A stretch of 64,000 nt of DNA from JAQGMV01 sp035626595. GTDB taxonomy: Bacteria > Pseudomonadota > Gammaproteobacteria > Burkholderiales > SG8-41. Shown here in pieces: positions 16,660-24,772 of the stretch; the first letter of the stretch is position 1; each line of letters starts with the position of its first letter. The position numbers were made by a program, and so were the translations under genes. The notes beneath the pieces are model-generated. The model made no database searches. It was not told the origin of the DNA and saw only the letters and a program-made list of their open reading frames with translations. The stretch lies in NCBI GenBank assembly GCA_035626595.1, contig DASPNJ010000037.1, positions 1 to 64,000 of the forward strand, in the 5' to 3' direction.

Positions 16660-16677
16660 TGGACACATTGTAGTCCA
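16660..16677 (-). promoter_or_regulatory. Putative operator and -10 box of the toxin-antitoxin operon
   Basis: TGGAC and GTCCA form a perfect inverted repeat with 8 bp between. The spacer contains TACAAT (16672-16667 on the minus strand), a good -10 hexamer about 26 bp before the antitoxin ATG. No convincing -35 is seen. The overlap of palindrome and -10 is what autorepression would need. Confidence 0.45.
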
Positions 16678-16748
16678 GATCGAGACACCGCAGCGAAGTG
16701 CCGTTCAGAAGCCCAATGCGCTCGTTCGTGCGGTGAGTCGGCGCAGAA

Positions 16749-17945
16749 CTAGTAGGAGCGCGGCAGGCCGAGAACGTGCTGCGCCACGTGCGCGAGGATC
16801 AGGTTCGTCGAGACCGGCGCGATGCGCGAGAGCCGCGCTTCGCGCCAGTGGCGCTCGACGTCGAACTCGCGCGCGTAGCCGTAGCCGCCGTGCGTCTGCA
16901 TGCACGCTTCGGCGGCTTTCCAGAGCGCCTCGGCCGCGAGGTAGCGCGCCATGTTCGCTTCAGCGCCGCACGGCACGCCGACCTGGAACATCGCCGCGGC
17001 GCGCCGCACCATCAAGTCCGCGGCTTCCATCTCGATATGCGCCTGCGCGATCGGAAACTGGATCGACTGGTTCTGACCGATCGGGCGGCCGAAAACCTGG
17101 CGATCCTTCGCGTACGCGGTCGCGGTGCGGATGAACCAGCGCGTGTTGCCGATCGCCTCCGCCGCCGTCAGCACGCGCTCGGCGTTCATGCCGTCGAGGA
17201 TGTAGCGGAAGCCTTTGCCTTCCTCGCCGATCAGGCTGTCCGCGGGGATCTCGACGTCGTCGAAGAACACTTCGGTGGTGTGGTGATTGACCATCACCTT
17301 GAGCGGGCGCACTTCGAGGCCTTTGCCTTTGGCCTCGCGCATGTCGATCAGAAATGTCGAGATGCCGTGCGATTTGTTTTTCGCTTCGTCGATCGGGGTG
17401 GTGCGCGCGAGCACGAGCATCAGATCGGAGTGCTGTGCACGCGAGGTGAAGATCTTCTGGCCTTTGAGCGTGTAGCCGGTCGCCGTCCTGATCGCCCGCG
17501 TCTTCAGGTGCGTCGTGTCGGAGCCGGTCGTGGGCTCCGTTACGCCGAACGCCTGCAGCCGCAGCTTGCCGCTCGCGATCTGCGGCAGGTACTTGCGCTT
17601 CTGGTCTTCGCTGCCGTGTCGCAGCACCGTGCCCATCGTATACATCTGCGCGTGCCCCGCGGCGGCGTGGCAGCCGGCGGCACAAACTTCTTCGAGAATC
17701 ACCGCCGCGGCGCGCAGCGGCAGGCCGGTGCCGCCGTACTCCTCCGGAATCAACGCCGCGAGAAAGCCCGCTTGCGTAAGTGCGTTGATGAACTCGGTGG
17801 GATATTCCTCCGCCTCGTCCTTCGTGCGCCAGTATTCCTGCGGAAAACCCGAGCAGACGCGGCGCACCGCTTCACGGATGTCGCGGTAATCCTCGCCGGT
17901 GGGGACGTCGATGATCGCGGGCTGAAGTTCTTGTGGAGAGTTCAT
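16749..17945 (-). CDS. Acyl-CoA dehydrogenase family protein with altered catalytic-base motif
   Basis: A 398-residue flavoprotein. Typical blocks are LIPEEYGGTGLPLRAA, FGVTEPTTGSDTTHLKT, GQKIFTSRAQHSD, AYAKDRQVFGRPIGQNQSIQ and THGGYGYAREFDVERHWR. In place of the usual EGT.E motif near the C-terminus it reads RIAPVSTNLILAH, so the common catalytic Glu is missing there. The base may sit elsewhere, as in isovaleryl-CoA dehydrogenase-like enzymes, or the reaction may differ. The gene stands alone between a toxin-antitoxin pair and a repeat cluster. Confidence 0.9.
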   Translation of the reverse strand: MNSPQELQPAIIDVPTGEDYRDIREAVRRVCSGFPQEYWRTKDEAEEYPTEFINALTQAGFLAALIPEEYGGTGLPLRAAAVILEEVCAAGCHAAAGHAQMYTMGTVLRHGSEDQKRKYLPQIASGKLRLQAFGVTEPTTGSDTTHLKTRAIRTATGYTLKGQKIFTSRAQHSDLMLVLARTTPIDEAKNKSHGISTFLIDMREAKGKGLEVRPLKVMVNHHTTEVFFDDVEIPADSLIGEEGKGFRYILDGMNAERVLTAAEAIGNTRWFIRTATAYAKDRQVFGRPIGQNQSIQFPIAQAHIEMEAADLMVRRAAAMFQVGVPCGAEANMARYLAAEALWKAAEACMQTHGGYGYAREFDVERHWREARLSRIAPVSTNLILAHVAQHVLGLPRSY

Positions 17946-17962
17946 GGGTTCCCCGTCCTATC

Positions 17963-18096
17963 CGTAGGGTGCGCCGGTGGCGCACCATCAATCGGTGCGC
18001 TACCAGCGCAGCGTACGCGTTGTACAGCACCGCCTGGGTTTCGTAGGGTGTGCCGGTGGCGCACCATTCAGTCGGTGCGCTATCAGCGCACCCTAC
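17963..18096. repeat. GTAGGGTGCGC-family repeat cluster overlapping a stop codon
   Basis: Several inverted copies of GTAGGGTGCGCCGGTGGCGCACC lie between two minus-strand genes. The last CACCCTACG (18089-18097) contains the complement of the TAG stop of the MmgE/PrpD gene at 18093-18095, so that gene ends inside the repeat. Other clusters lie near 27730, 33763, 35994 and 63632. Confidence 0.75.
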
Positions 18097-19481
18097 GCGT
18101 TGTGCAGCTCATGTAGGTCCCTGACGTTGTCGAAGCCCCACACGAGCTTCATCAGCGACTCGCATTTCGCCTTGCCGATCACCGGCTCGCAGTTCGACGT
18201 GAACTTGCGCTCGAGATCGTCGTCGGTCATCGGGTTCTCGCCTTCGCCTTTCGGGTCGAGCACCCGCTTTTCGAGGCTGCGTCCATCGTCGAGCTCGATC
18301 CGCACGACGCCGGAGCGGCGGCCCGGGTAGATCCGCTCGCATTCTTCGTCGATGCGTGTGTCGCAGGCGTCGATCAGTTTGCGCACCGCGGGCCGGTCGA
18401 GGCTGTCCGGCAGGAATTGCGTCGCGCTCAGGCGACCGTCGACGACCGCCAGCGCCGCCGCCACGGGCGCGCTCATCTGCGCGTCGAGCAGGTTCTCCGT
18501 GTGTTTGTGATCGTGTCCATTGAAACCGACTGCATAGAGACCGATCTGAATGCGCACGACGTCTTCGGGCGCAAAACGGTGCTCGGCGCGCAGCGCGAGT
18601 ATCCCGTCGACCACGCTGTGATAGTGCCGGCAGCAGGGATAGGGCTTGAAATACGCGTGCTCGATCTCGAAGCGTTGCCCAAGCTCGAGCAGCAGGCGGT
18701 CCCATTTCATCTCGCCGCTCGCGTGGATGTTGCCGAACCCGTAGCGTCCTTCGAGCACCTTCGCGGGACCGGTGACACCGCGTTTCGCGAACTCCGCGCA
18801 CAGGAGCCCGTCGCGCGCCGCTTTGCCCGGGTGAATGCGTTTCACTTCCGCGCCTTCGTCGAGGTACTCACGGATGCCGCCGGAGAAGCTGCCGGCGAGA
18901 CCGAGCGCGTTCCGCGCCTGCTTTGCATCGAGCCCGAGCAGCTTCGACACCGCCGCGGCTGCGCCGAATACACCCGCGAGCGGCGTGTTGTGCCAGCCCC
19001 TGCGCGCCGTGGCCGGATGCATCGCGGCGGCGATGCGGCACATGACGTCGTAACCGATCACGCCCGAGAGGATGACCTCACGCGGCGTCGAGCCGTATTG
19101 CTCCGCCGCCGCGAGCACGGCCGGGAAGATCACGCCCGAAGGATGCGCGGATCCGTTCGTGTGCCCGTCGTCGAAATCCAGCGCGTGCGTGTTGGCGCCG
19201 TTGACGAGTGCCGCGTTGGGCGCCGAGAGCCGCTTTCGCGTGCCCAGCACCGTGGCGGTTCGCGTCGCATCGCTCTCCTCGAAATACTCGAGCAGCGCGC
19301 GCGAGACCGGCATCGCGGCGCCGGCGATCGCGCATGCAAGGTGGTCCTGGAACGCGCGCTTGAATGCATGGATCGTGTTCGCCGGCAGCGCCTCGTACGT
19401 CGTTGCAGCAACGTGCTCGGCGAGCCGCGCGGTCGCATCGGCTCCCGCGGCGGGTCTGATTTGAGTTGCGATGGCGCTCAT
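18093..19481 (-). CDS. MmgE/PrpD family protein
   Basis: A 462-residue protein of the 2-methylcitrate dehydratase/cis-aconitate decarboxylase-like superfamily. It has the family blocks NGANTHALDFDDGH, HPSGVIFPAVLAAAEQYG, GWHNTPLAGVFGAAAA and FKPYPCCRHYHSVVDGI. The start at 19481 follows GAGGAGAATCG; upstream in-frame codons derive from a dispersed repeat (PFARTLSKGE). It is the last gene of a minus-strand operon of acyl-CoA genes, 19 bp behind the synthetase. Substrate specificity cannot be assigned; the context suggests a hydroxyacid or unsaturated-acid intermediate. Confidence 0.88.
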   Translation of the reverse strand: MSAIATQIRPAAGADATARLAEHVAATTYEALPANTIHAFKRAFQDHLACAIAGAAMPVSRALLEYFEESDATRTATVLGTRKRLSAPNAALVNGANTHALDFDDGHTNGSAHPSGVIFPAVLAAAEQYGSTPREVILSGVIGYDVMCRIAAAMHPATARRGWHNTPLAGVFGAAAAVSKLLGLDAKQARNALGLAGSFSGGIREYLDEGAEVKRIHPGKAARDGLLCAEFAKRGVTGPAKVLEGRYGFGNIHASGEMKWDRLLLELGQRFEIEHAYFKPYPCCRHYHSVVDGILALRAEHRFAPEDVVRIQIGLYAVGFNGHDHKHTENLLDAQMSAPVAAALAVVDGRLSATQFLPDSLDRPAVRKLIDACDTRIDEECERIYPGRRSGVVRIELDDGRSLEKRVLDPKGEGENPMTDDDLERKFTSNCEPVIGKAKCESLMKLVWGFDNVRDLHELHNA

Positions 19482-19500
19482 CGATTCTCCTCGAAGCGGT

Positions 19501-21606
19501 TCACCTTTCGACAAGGTCCGGGCGAACGGCCGCGCCGAAAACGACGAGCCCATCGACCGCGACAACGCCACTGCCTTGTTCCTTCACGATCAACGGGTTG
19601 ATTTCGGCTTCCGACACGGTCCGGGCATCGACTTCCGCGAGCAGCGACATCGAGCACACGGCGCGCGCAAGTGCGTCGACGTCGCCGCGCGGCAGGTTGC
19701 GAAAGCCTTTGAGTATTTCGAGCTCGCGGATCTCTTCGATCATCTCGCGGGCCGTCTCCAGCGTCACGGGGGCGATCCGCACGCTCACCTTCTTCATGAG
19801 CTCTGCGGTGATGCCGCCCAGTCCGAGCACGACCGTCGGGCCGATCTCCGGGTCGCGCCGATAACCCACGATCACCTCGGCGAGACCGCGTTCCATCTGC
19901 TGCACGAGCAAGCCTTCGATGTGGGCCGCCGGAAAGTGCGAGCGCGCGTCCTGCAGTATGCGCTGGGCCTCAGCGCTGACGGCCGTCGACGACACGTCGA
20001 GCCGCACCAGACCCGCTTCGGTCTTGTGCGGGATGTCGGGCGAGAGGATCTTGACTGCAAAAGGACCCGGCAGCGAGACGGGCTGCGTCGGATCGACGAT
20101 CACGCGAGATTCGGCGATCGGGATGCCGAGCGCGTTGAACAATGCGCCGGCCTCGCGCTCGCTCAACCGCTCGCGCGGGCTCGACATCGCCAAGGTCGAA
20201 GCCCCTCGCGCCGCGTCACGGGCCGAGGGGCGCGGCCCCGGCGCCCGCCAGTTGAGATAGGCATTCACCGCGTCGGCGCACGATTCGGGCGTGCGGAAGC
20301 TGGCGACGCCGTTCTTCTGGAGCTCCACCAGTGCGGCGTCGGCGAGCGGCGCGAGAAAAACGCCGAGCGGCTTCCTGTCGAGCGGATGCGCGACGAGCAC
20401 GCGCTCGACGATCGTCTGCGGATTCTGCGAGCTCGAGCCGACGACGGACACGACCGCATCGGTGTGATCGGATGCGAGCAGCGCGGACAGGATCATCGCG
20501 TAGCGTCCGCCTTCGCTGCGTCCCATCGGAATGTCGGTGAGCGGCGCGTCGGTGACATGGATGTCTTTCAACGCAAGGTCGCCGATGATCCCGGGGGAAG
20601 GTCCCGTCACGTCCGCGCCGAGTACGCCGAGCCGGTCGACCACCATGGCCGCCGCGCCGCCGGTGCCGGTCAGCACCGACACGCGCTTGCCGCGCGGTGG
20701 CTTGTGGCCTCTGACGAGCTGCGCCGTCTCGAAAAGGCTTTCATAACTATCGACCCGGATGATGCCGTGCTCTCGGAAAAACGCCGTTGCGACTTCGTCC
20801 GGGCCGGTGATCGCGCCGGTATGCGAGGTCGCCGCCTGGCGGCCGACGCTCGAGCGGCCGAGCTTGTAGGCGATGACGGGTTTGCCGATCGCGTAGGCGC
20901 GCCGCGCCGCTTCGGCGAGCCGGTCCGCGTCACGAAAGGTCTCGAGGAACAGCAGGATCGCGCCGGTGTCGGCGTCGTCCACCAGCATGTCCGCGAGCTC
21001 GCCCACGCCGAGGTCGGACTCGTTGCCGACGGAAATCAGCTTGGAGAAGCCGAGGCCGCGAGCCTGCGCGCGCGAGAGAATGCTGCCGGTCATGCTGCCG
21101 CTCTGCGAAACCAGGCTGAGCGGCCCCGGCACGAGCTCTTCGCGCTCGATGACCGCATTGACCGTGAGCGGAATGCGGTCGTGCACGTTCACGAGGCCCA
21201 TGCAGTTGGGGCCGAGCAGCCGCAAGCCCGCCGCGCGCGCTTTACGGACCATGTCGCGCTGGCGCTTCAGCCCCTGCTTGCCGAGCTCCGCGAATCCGGC
21301 GGTGAAGAGCGTCGCGACCGGGATCTTCAATTCGCAGCACTGATCGATCACGTCGGGGACGGCGGCGGCCGGCGTCATGACGAACGCGTGGTCGATCGGT
21401 CCCGGAGCCGATCTGAGGTCGGGATACGCGCGCTCGCCGAGCACTTCGCTGCGCGACGGATTGATCGGCAGCACGCGGCCGCCGTAACCGAAACGCTTCA
21501 GGAAACGCTGCGGGCGCGAGTTGACCTTCTTGAGATCGGGTGTCGCGCCGACGAGGGCAACCGATGCAGGCTGGAGGAAGGCTTTGCGGAGCTTGGCGTC
21601 TATCAT
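19501..21606 (-). CDS. ADP-forming-type acyl-CoA synthetase (acetate-CoA ligase family)
   Basis: A 701-residue fused synthetase. An N-terminal CoA-binding Rossmann domain (about 1-130) is followed by two succinyl-CoA-ligase-like domains, with the phospho-His motif TSHTGAITG near residue 262. The C-terminal ATP-grasp domain (about 480-690) contains VKILSPDIPHKTEAGLV and VVLGLGGITAEL. It would convert a carboxylate, ATP and CoA to acyl-CoA. The last residues (VRPDLVER) and stop come from a degenerate CTTTCGACAAG-family repeat. Fourth gene of the operon, 42 bp after a Bug receptor gene. Confidence 0.9.
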   Translation of the reverse strand: MIDAKLRKAFLQPASVALVGATPDLKKVNSRPQRFLKRFGYGGRVLPINPSRSEVLGERAYPDLRSAPGPIDHAFVMTPAAAVPDVIDQCCELKIPVATLFTAGFAELGKQGLKRQRDMVRKARAAGLRLLGPNCMGLVNVHDRIPLTVNAVIEREELVPGPLSLVSQSGSMTGSILSRAQARGLGFSKLISVGNESDLGVGELADMLVDDADTGAILLFLETFRDADRLAEAARRAYAIGKPVIAYKLGRSSVGRQAATSHTGAITGPDEVATAFFREHGIIRVDSYESLFETAQLVRGHKPPRGKRVSVLTGTGGAAAMVVDRLGVLGADVTGPSPGIIGDLALKDIHVTDAPLTDIPMGRSEGGRYAMILSALLASDHTDAVVSVVGSSSQNPQTIVERVLVAHPLDRKPLGVFLAPLADAALVELQKNGVASFRTPESCADAVNAYLNWRAPGPRPSARDAARGASTLAMSSPRERLSEREAGALFNALGIPIAESRVIVDPTQPVSLPGPFAVKILSPDIPHKTEAGLVRLDVSSTAVSAEAQRILQDARSHFPAAHIEGLLVQQMERGLAEVIVGYRRDPEIGPTVVLGLGGITAELMKKVSVRIAPVTLETAREMIEEIRELEILKGFRNLPRGDVDALARAVCSMSLLAEVDARTVSEAEINPLIVKEQGSGVVAVDGLVVFGAAVRPDLVER

Positions 21607-21648
21607 TGATGTTGTTCATGCTTCGACAAGCTCAGCACGAACCGATTC

Positions 21649-22725
21649 TCAATCGATCTTCATGTTGGCGGCGCGCACGACCTTGCCCCACTTCGTCTGC
21701 TCCGCCTTGATGAAGGCGACGAATTCCTCGGTCGAGCTGCCGATCGGGACCGTGCCATCGGCCGCGAGCCGGTCGAGAACGCCGGGGATTTTCATGATCC
21801 TGACGATCTCGGCACCGAGCTTCTCCACGACGGCCCGCGGCGTGCCCGCGGGAACCGAGATCCCGTTCCACGAGCTCGCGTCGTAGCCGGGCATGCCGGC
21901 TTCGGCGAACGTCGGCACGTCGGGCACGGCGATAGAGCGCTTGGGACCGGTCACCGCGATCGCGCGGATCTTTCCGTTACGCACGTGCGGCACGGCCGCG
22001 AGCATCGTGCCGAACATGCTCTGCACCTGGCCGGCCATGAGATCGGTCAGCGCAGGCGGCGCGCCGCGATACGGCACGTGCACGACGTCCACGCCCGTCA
22101 TGCCTTTGAAGAGCTCACCGGCGAGATGCCCGGAGCCGCCCGGCCCGGACGAGGCGTAGTTGATCTGCCCCGGCCGCGCCTTCGCGAGCGCGACGAAGTC
22201 CTTCACCGTCTTCGCCGGCAGCGACGGATGTGTCATCAGCAGCAGCGGCGAGAGCGTCGTCTGGCTGACCGGCTGGAAATCGCGCATCGGATCGTACGGC
22301 AGGCTCTTGTGGAGCATCGGCGCGAGCACGAGCGTCGTGATGCCGCCGAGGTACATCGTGTAGCCGTCGGGCGGCGATTTCACCGCGAGCATCGCGCCGA
22401 TCACGCCGCCGCCGCCGGGGCGGTTGTCGATGACGACGTTTTGTCCCCAGCTCTCGGTGAACTTCTGACCGAGGAGCCGCCCGAGAATGTCCGTGGGGCC
22501 GCCGGCGGGGAAGGACATGATCATCTTGAGCGGCTTCGTGGGGTACGGCTGCTGTGCGAACGCCGGGACGCTCGCCGCGACGCTCACAATTGTCATTGCG
22601 AGGAGCCGAAGGCGACGTGGCAATCTCGTGGCGCACGTGCAGGGTGTTTTTCGGCCGCGTCGAGATTGCTTCGTCGCCGCGCCGGCGGCTCCTCGCAACG
22701 ACACGCCGACTACTCGCAATGACAT
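21649..22725 (-). CDS. Bug-type tripartite tricarboxylate receptor with a repeat-derived leader
   Basis: Periplasmic solute receptor of the Bug/TctC family. The mature region shows YPTKPLKMIMSFPAGGPTDI, QNVVIDNRPGGGGVIG and the cap GPGGSGHLAGELFK..TGVDVVHVPYRG. The start is uncertain. ATG at 22725 has GGGGAGG just upstream but gives a 57-residue leader encoded by a dispersed repeat. TTG at 22623 would give a textbook signal (PRRLRLLAMTIVSVAASVPAFAQ), and ATG at 22596 a signal too short and uncharged. No TctA/TctB permease is in the window, as is usual for Bug orphans. It lies between enoyl-CoA hydratase and synthetase genes, so it probably captures the acid that they degrade. Confidence 0.9.
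   Translation of the reverse strand: MSLRVVGVSLRGAAGAATKQSRRGRKTPCTCATRLPRRLRLLAMTIVSVAASVPAFAQQPYPTKPLKMIMSFPAGGPTDILGRLLGQKFTESWGQNVVIDNRPGGGGVIGAMLAVKSPPDGYTMYLGGITTLVLAPMLHKSLPYDPMRDFQPVSQTTLSPLLLMTHPSLPAKTVKDFVALAKARPGQINYASSGPGGSGHLAGELFKGMTGVDVVHVPYRGAPPALTDLMAGQVQSMFGTMLAAVPHVRNGKIRAIAVTGPKRSIAVPDVPTFAEAGMPGYDASSWNGISVPAGTPRAVVEKLGAEIVRIMKIPGVLDRLAADGTVPIGSSTEEFVAFIKAEQTKWGKVVRAANMKID
22591..22722. repeat. CATTGCGAGGAGC-family repeat inside a signal-peptide coding region
   Basis: The unit TGTCATTGCGAGGAGC through GGCAATCTCGTGGCGCAC is followed by an inverted partial copy (GTCGAGATTGCTTCGTC, CTCCTCGCAACGACA). It overlaps the 5' end of the Bug gene. Related copies lie at 30186-30290, 45903-46028, 61040-61090 and, diverged, 62047-62099. 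Confidence 0.75.
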
Positions 22726-22743
22726 TTAGCCTCCCCGGCTTGT

Positions 22744-23514
22744 CTACCGCCCCTTGAACTGCGGCTTGCGCTTCTCCGCGAACGCGGTGATGCCTTCCTT
22801 GTGGTCCTCCGTCATGCGCGCGATCGTCGAGGTGAGGATCTCGGTCTCGAGCAGCGCTTCGAGCGACGGAACGTAGACCGACTGGAACATTTTCTTGGCG
22901 AGCCCGATCGCGTAGGTGGCGGAGCCCGCGAGCTCGCCCGCGAACGCCTGCGCCGCGCCGATGAGCTCCGCGTCCGGCACGACTTTCGTCGCGATGCCCC
23001 ATTCGCGCGCTTCCTGCGCCGGCAGCATGCGCGCTGTGTAGACGAGCTCCTTCGCGCGCGCGATGCCGAGGTGCTGCGCGAGGAAGAAGACCGCGCCGCC
23101 GTCCGGCACGAGCCCGATGCGCTTGAAGAGCATCGAGAACTTCGCGGACTCGGCTGCGACGATGAGATCGCACGCGAGCGCGACGGAAAAACCGATGCCG
23201 ACGGCCGCGCCGTTTACCGCTGCGATGACCGGCTTCTCCAGATTCACGATGTTGGTGATCATCCGGTGGCGGAGCTGCATGCGCGGCCGGTTCCCCACCA
23301 TCGTCACCCCCTGCATGCTGCCGACGTCGCTGCCGGAGCAGAACGCTTTCCCGGCGCCCGTCAGGATCACCGCGCGCACACTCTCGTCCGTCTGGAGCTC
23401 GCCGAAGATATTCGCGACGTCGACGTACATGTCCTCCGAGAGCGCGTTCATCTTGTCGGCGCGGTCGAGCGTGACCGTGGCGATGCCGCCTTGCTTTTCC
23501 AGCTTTACGTTCAT
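22744..23514 (-). CDS. Enoyl-CoA hydratase/isomerase
   Basis: A 256-residue crotonase. The oxyanion-hole blocks are AFCSGSDVGSMQG (about residue 67) and VNGAAVGIGFSVALACDLIVA (about 110). The active-site region SMLFKRIGLVPDGGAVFFL has no Glu at the first catalytic position and an Asp in the second block, as in PaaG-like isomerases. The start at 23514 (MNVKLEK) overlaps the stop of the acyl-CoA dehydrogenase by 4 bp. Second gene of the minus-strand operon, 18 bp before the Bug gene. Hydration or double-bond isomerisation of the enoyl-CoA made by the dehydrogenase is the likely role. Confidence 0.9.
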   Translation of the reverse strand: MNVKLEKQGGIATVTLDRADKMNALSEDMYVDVANIFGELQTDESVRAVILTGAGKAFCSGSDVGSMQGVTMVGNRPRMQLRHRMITNIVNLEKPVIAAVNGAAVGIGFSVALACDLIVAAESAKFSMLFKRIGLVPDGGAVFFLAQHLGIARAKELVYTARMLPAQEAREWGIATKVVPDAELIGAAQAFAGELAGSATYAIGLAKKMFQSVYVPSLEALLETEILTSTIARMTEDHKEGITAFAEKRKPQFKGR

Positions 23515-24680
23515 GCGTGTGTTTCCTGTTTCGAGGGGCGCGGTGGCCGCTGCGAGAAGCGGCGCTCGAAGATGATTTCGGCGAGCCGGTTTTTCATCAT
23601 CTCGATCGAGCCGCCGGCGATCATCCAGCCGCGCGAGCGGCGCAGGCAGTAGTCGACGAGCGTGTCCTGCGTGTAGCCCAGCCCGCCCATGACCTGCATC
23701 GATTCGTTCGCGATGTCGAAGCCGGCCTGGTTGCACATGAGCTTGGCGATTGTCGTTTCATCTGCGGCCGGGAAACCGCGGTCCGCGTTCGTCGCCGCGC
23801 GGTAAAGCAGGAGCTGCGCCGCGTCGAGCTTCACCTTCATGTCGGCGAACTTCCACTGCAGCCCCTGGAACTCGCAGAGCGGCCGCCCGAACTGCTTGCG
23901 CTCCAGCGCGTACTGGCGCGCCAGATCGAAGCAGTAGCGTCCATAGGCGAGCGAGCGCGCAGCATTCCCGATGCGCTCGGCGTTGAAGCCCTGGATCTGT
24001 TTCTTGAAGCCGCCCGCCGGCAGCAGCACGTCCTCCGGCGGCACGTAGACATTGTCGAAGAAGATCGGCGCCCACTCGTTGCCCGACATGAACTTCGAGA
24101 CCTTGCCGATCGAGAAGCCCGGCGCGCTCCGCCGCAGCATCACCGAACCGATTCCCTCGACGCCGGGCCCGTAGCGCACGTACACGAGATACTGGTCGGC
24201 GTGGGGATTGGGAAAGACCTTCGAGCCGTTGATGCGAAAGCCTGCGCCGTCCGGCGTCGCGGTGGTCTTGAGATCCGTGGTGGCGGAGCCCGCGTCCGGT
24301 TCGGTCATGCCCACCGCGATCACTTCTTCGCCGCGTAGAAGCGGCGCGAGATAGCGCTTCTTCTGGTCTTCGGTCGCGAAATGCGCGAGCACGCGGATCG
24401 CACCGAAGTTGCCTTCCTGGATCACGTCGGCGCTGCGCGGGCAGAATCTGGCGATCTCCTCGATCGCGATCACCGCGTCCATGAGCGTTCCGCCGCCGCC
24501 GCCGTCGGCCTCCGGCAGCGTGATGCCCATCAAGCCCGCATCGGACATCTTTCTCGCGATGTCGTGGGGGAACTGCGCTGCGTGCGCGCGCTCGAGCGCG
24601 CCTTCGGACAATTCACGCCGCGCGAAAGCGGCGACGGAGTCCCTGAACATCTGCTGATCGGGCGTCAGCGAAAAATCCAT
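23511..24680 (-). CDS. Acyl-CoA dehydrogenase
   Basis: A 389-residue flavoprotein starting MDFSLTPDQQMFRDS. Blocks present are GLMGITLPEADGGGGGTL, GMTEPDAGSATTDLKT, GSKVFPNPHADQY, YALERKQFGRPLCEFQGLQ and GGLGYTQDTLVDYCLRRSR. The C-terminal motif reads WMIAGGSIEMMKNRLAE rather than EGT.E; this variant occurs in a known subgroup, with the base probably placed elsewhere. It heads the five-gene operon dehydrogenase, hydratase, Bug receptor, synthetase, MmgE/PrpD. The upstream 92-bp divergent region has a palindromic operator candidate. Confidence 0.92.
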   Translation of the reverse strand: MDFSLTPDQQMFRDSVAAFARRELSEGALERAHAAQFPHDIARKMSDAGLMGITLPEADGGGGGTLMDAVIAIEEIARFCPRSADVIQEGNFGAIRVLAHFATEDQKKRYLAPLLRGEEVIAVGMTEPDAGSATTDLKTTATPDGAGFRINGSKVFPNPHADQYLVYVRYGPGVEGIGSVMLRRSAPGFSIGKVSKFMSGNEWAPIFFDNVYVPPEDVLLPAGGFKKQIQGFNAERIGNAARSLAYGRYCFDLARQYALERKQFGRPLCEFQGLQWKFADMKVKLDAAQLLLYRAATNADRGFPAADETTIAKLMCNQAGFDIANESMQVMGGLGYTQDTLVDYCLRRSRGWMIAGGSIEMMKNRLAEIIFERRFSQRPPRPSKQETHA

Positions 24681-24732
24681 AGTGCGAACTTCGAGCGGGA
24701 GGAGAAGCGGAGAACGGCGGGAATGCAGCGCC

Positions 24733-24749
24733 GAATGATACATTCATTC
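24733..24749. promoter_or_regulatory. Palindromic operator in a divergent promoter
   Basis: GAATGA-N5-TCATTC is a perfect inverted repeat centred between the minus-strand acyl-CoA dehydrogenase start (24680) and the plus-strand enoyl-CoA hydratase start (24773). Its shape and GAATGA half-sites resemble operators of TetR-family regulators of fatty-acid and branched acyl-CoA degradation. A single site here could control both gene sets. No regulator gene is nearby. Confidence 0.5.
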
Positions 24750-24772
24750 AGTGGACTTCTCGATCGTTTGAT

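Noticed and set aside
22597..22725. Treating the upstream codons of the Bug gene as certainly non-coding
   Set aside because: A strong GGGGAGG precedes the ATG at 22725 and the repeat-coded stretch gives a plausible signal, so the start was left open rather than moved to 22596.
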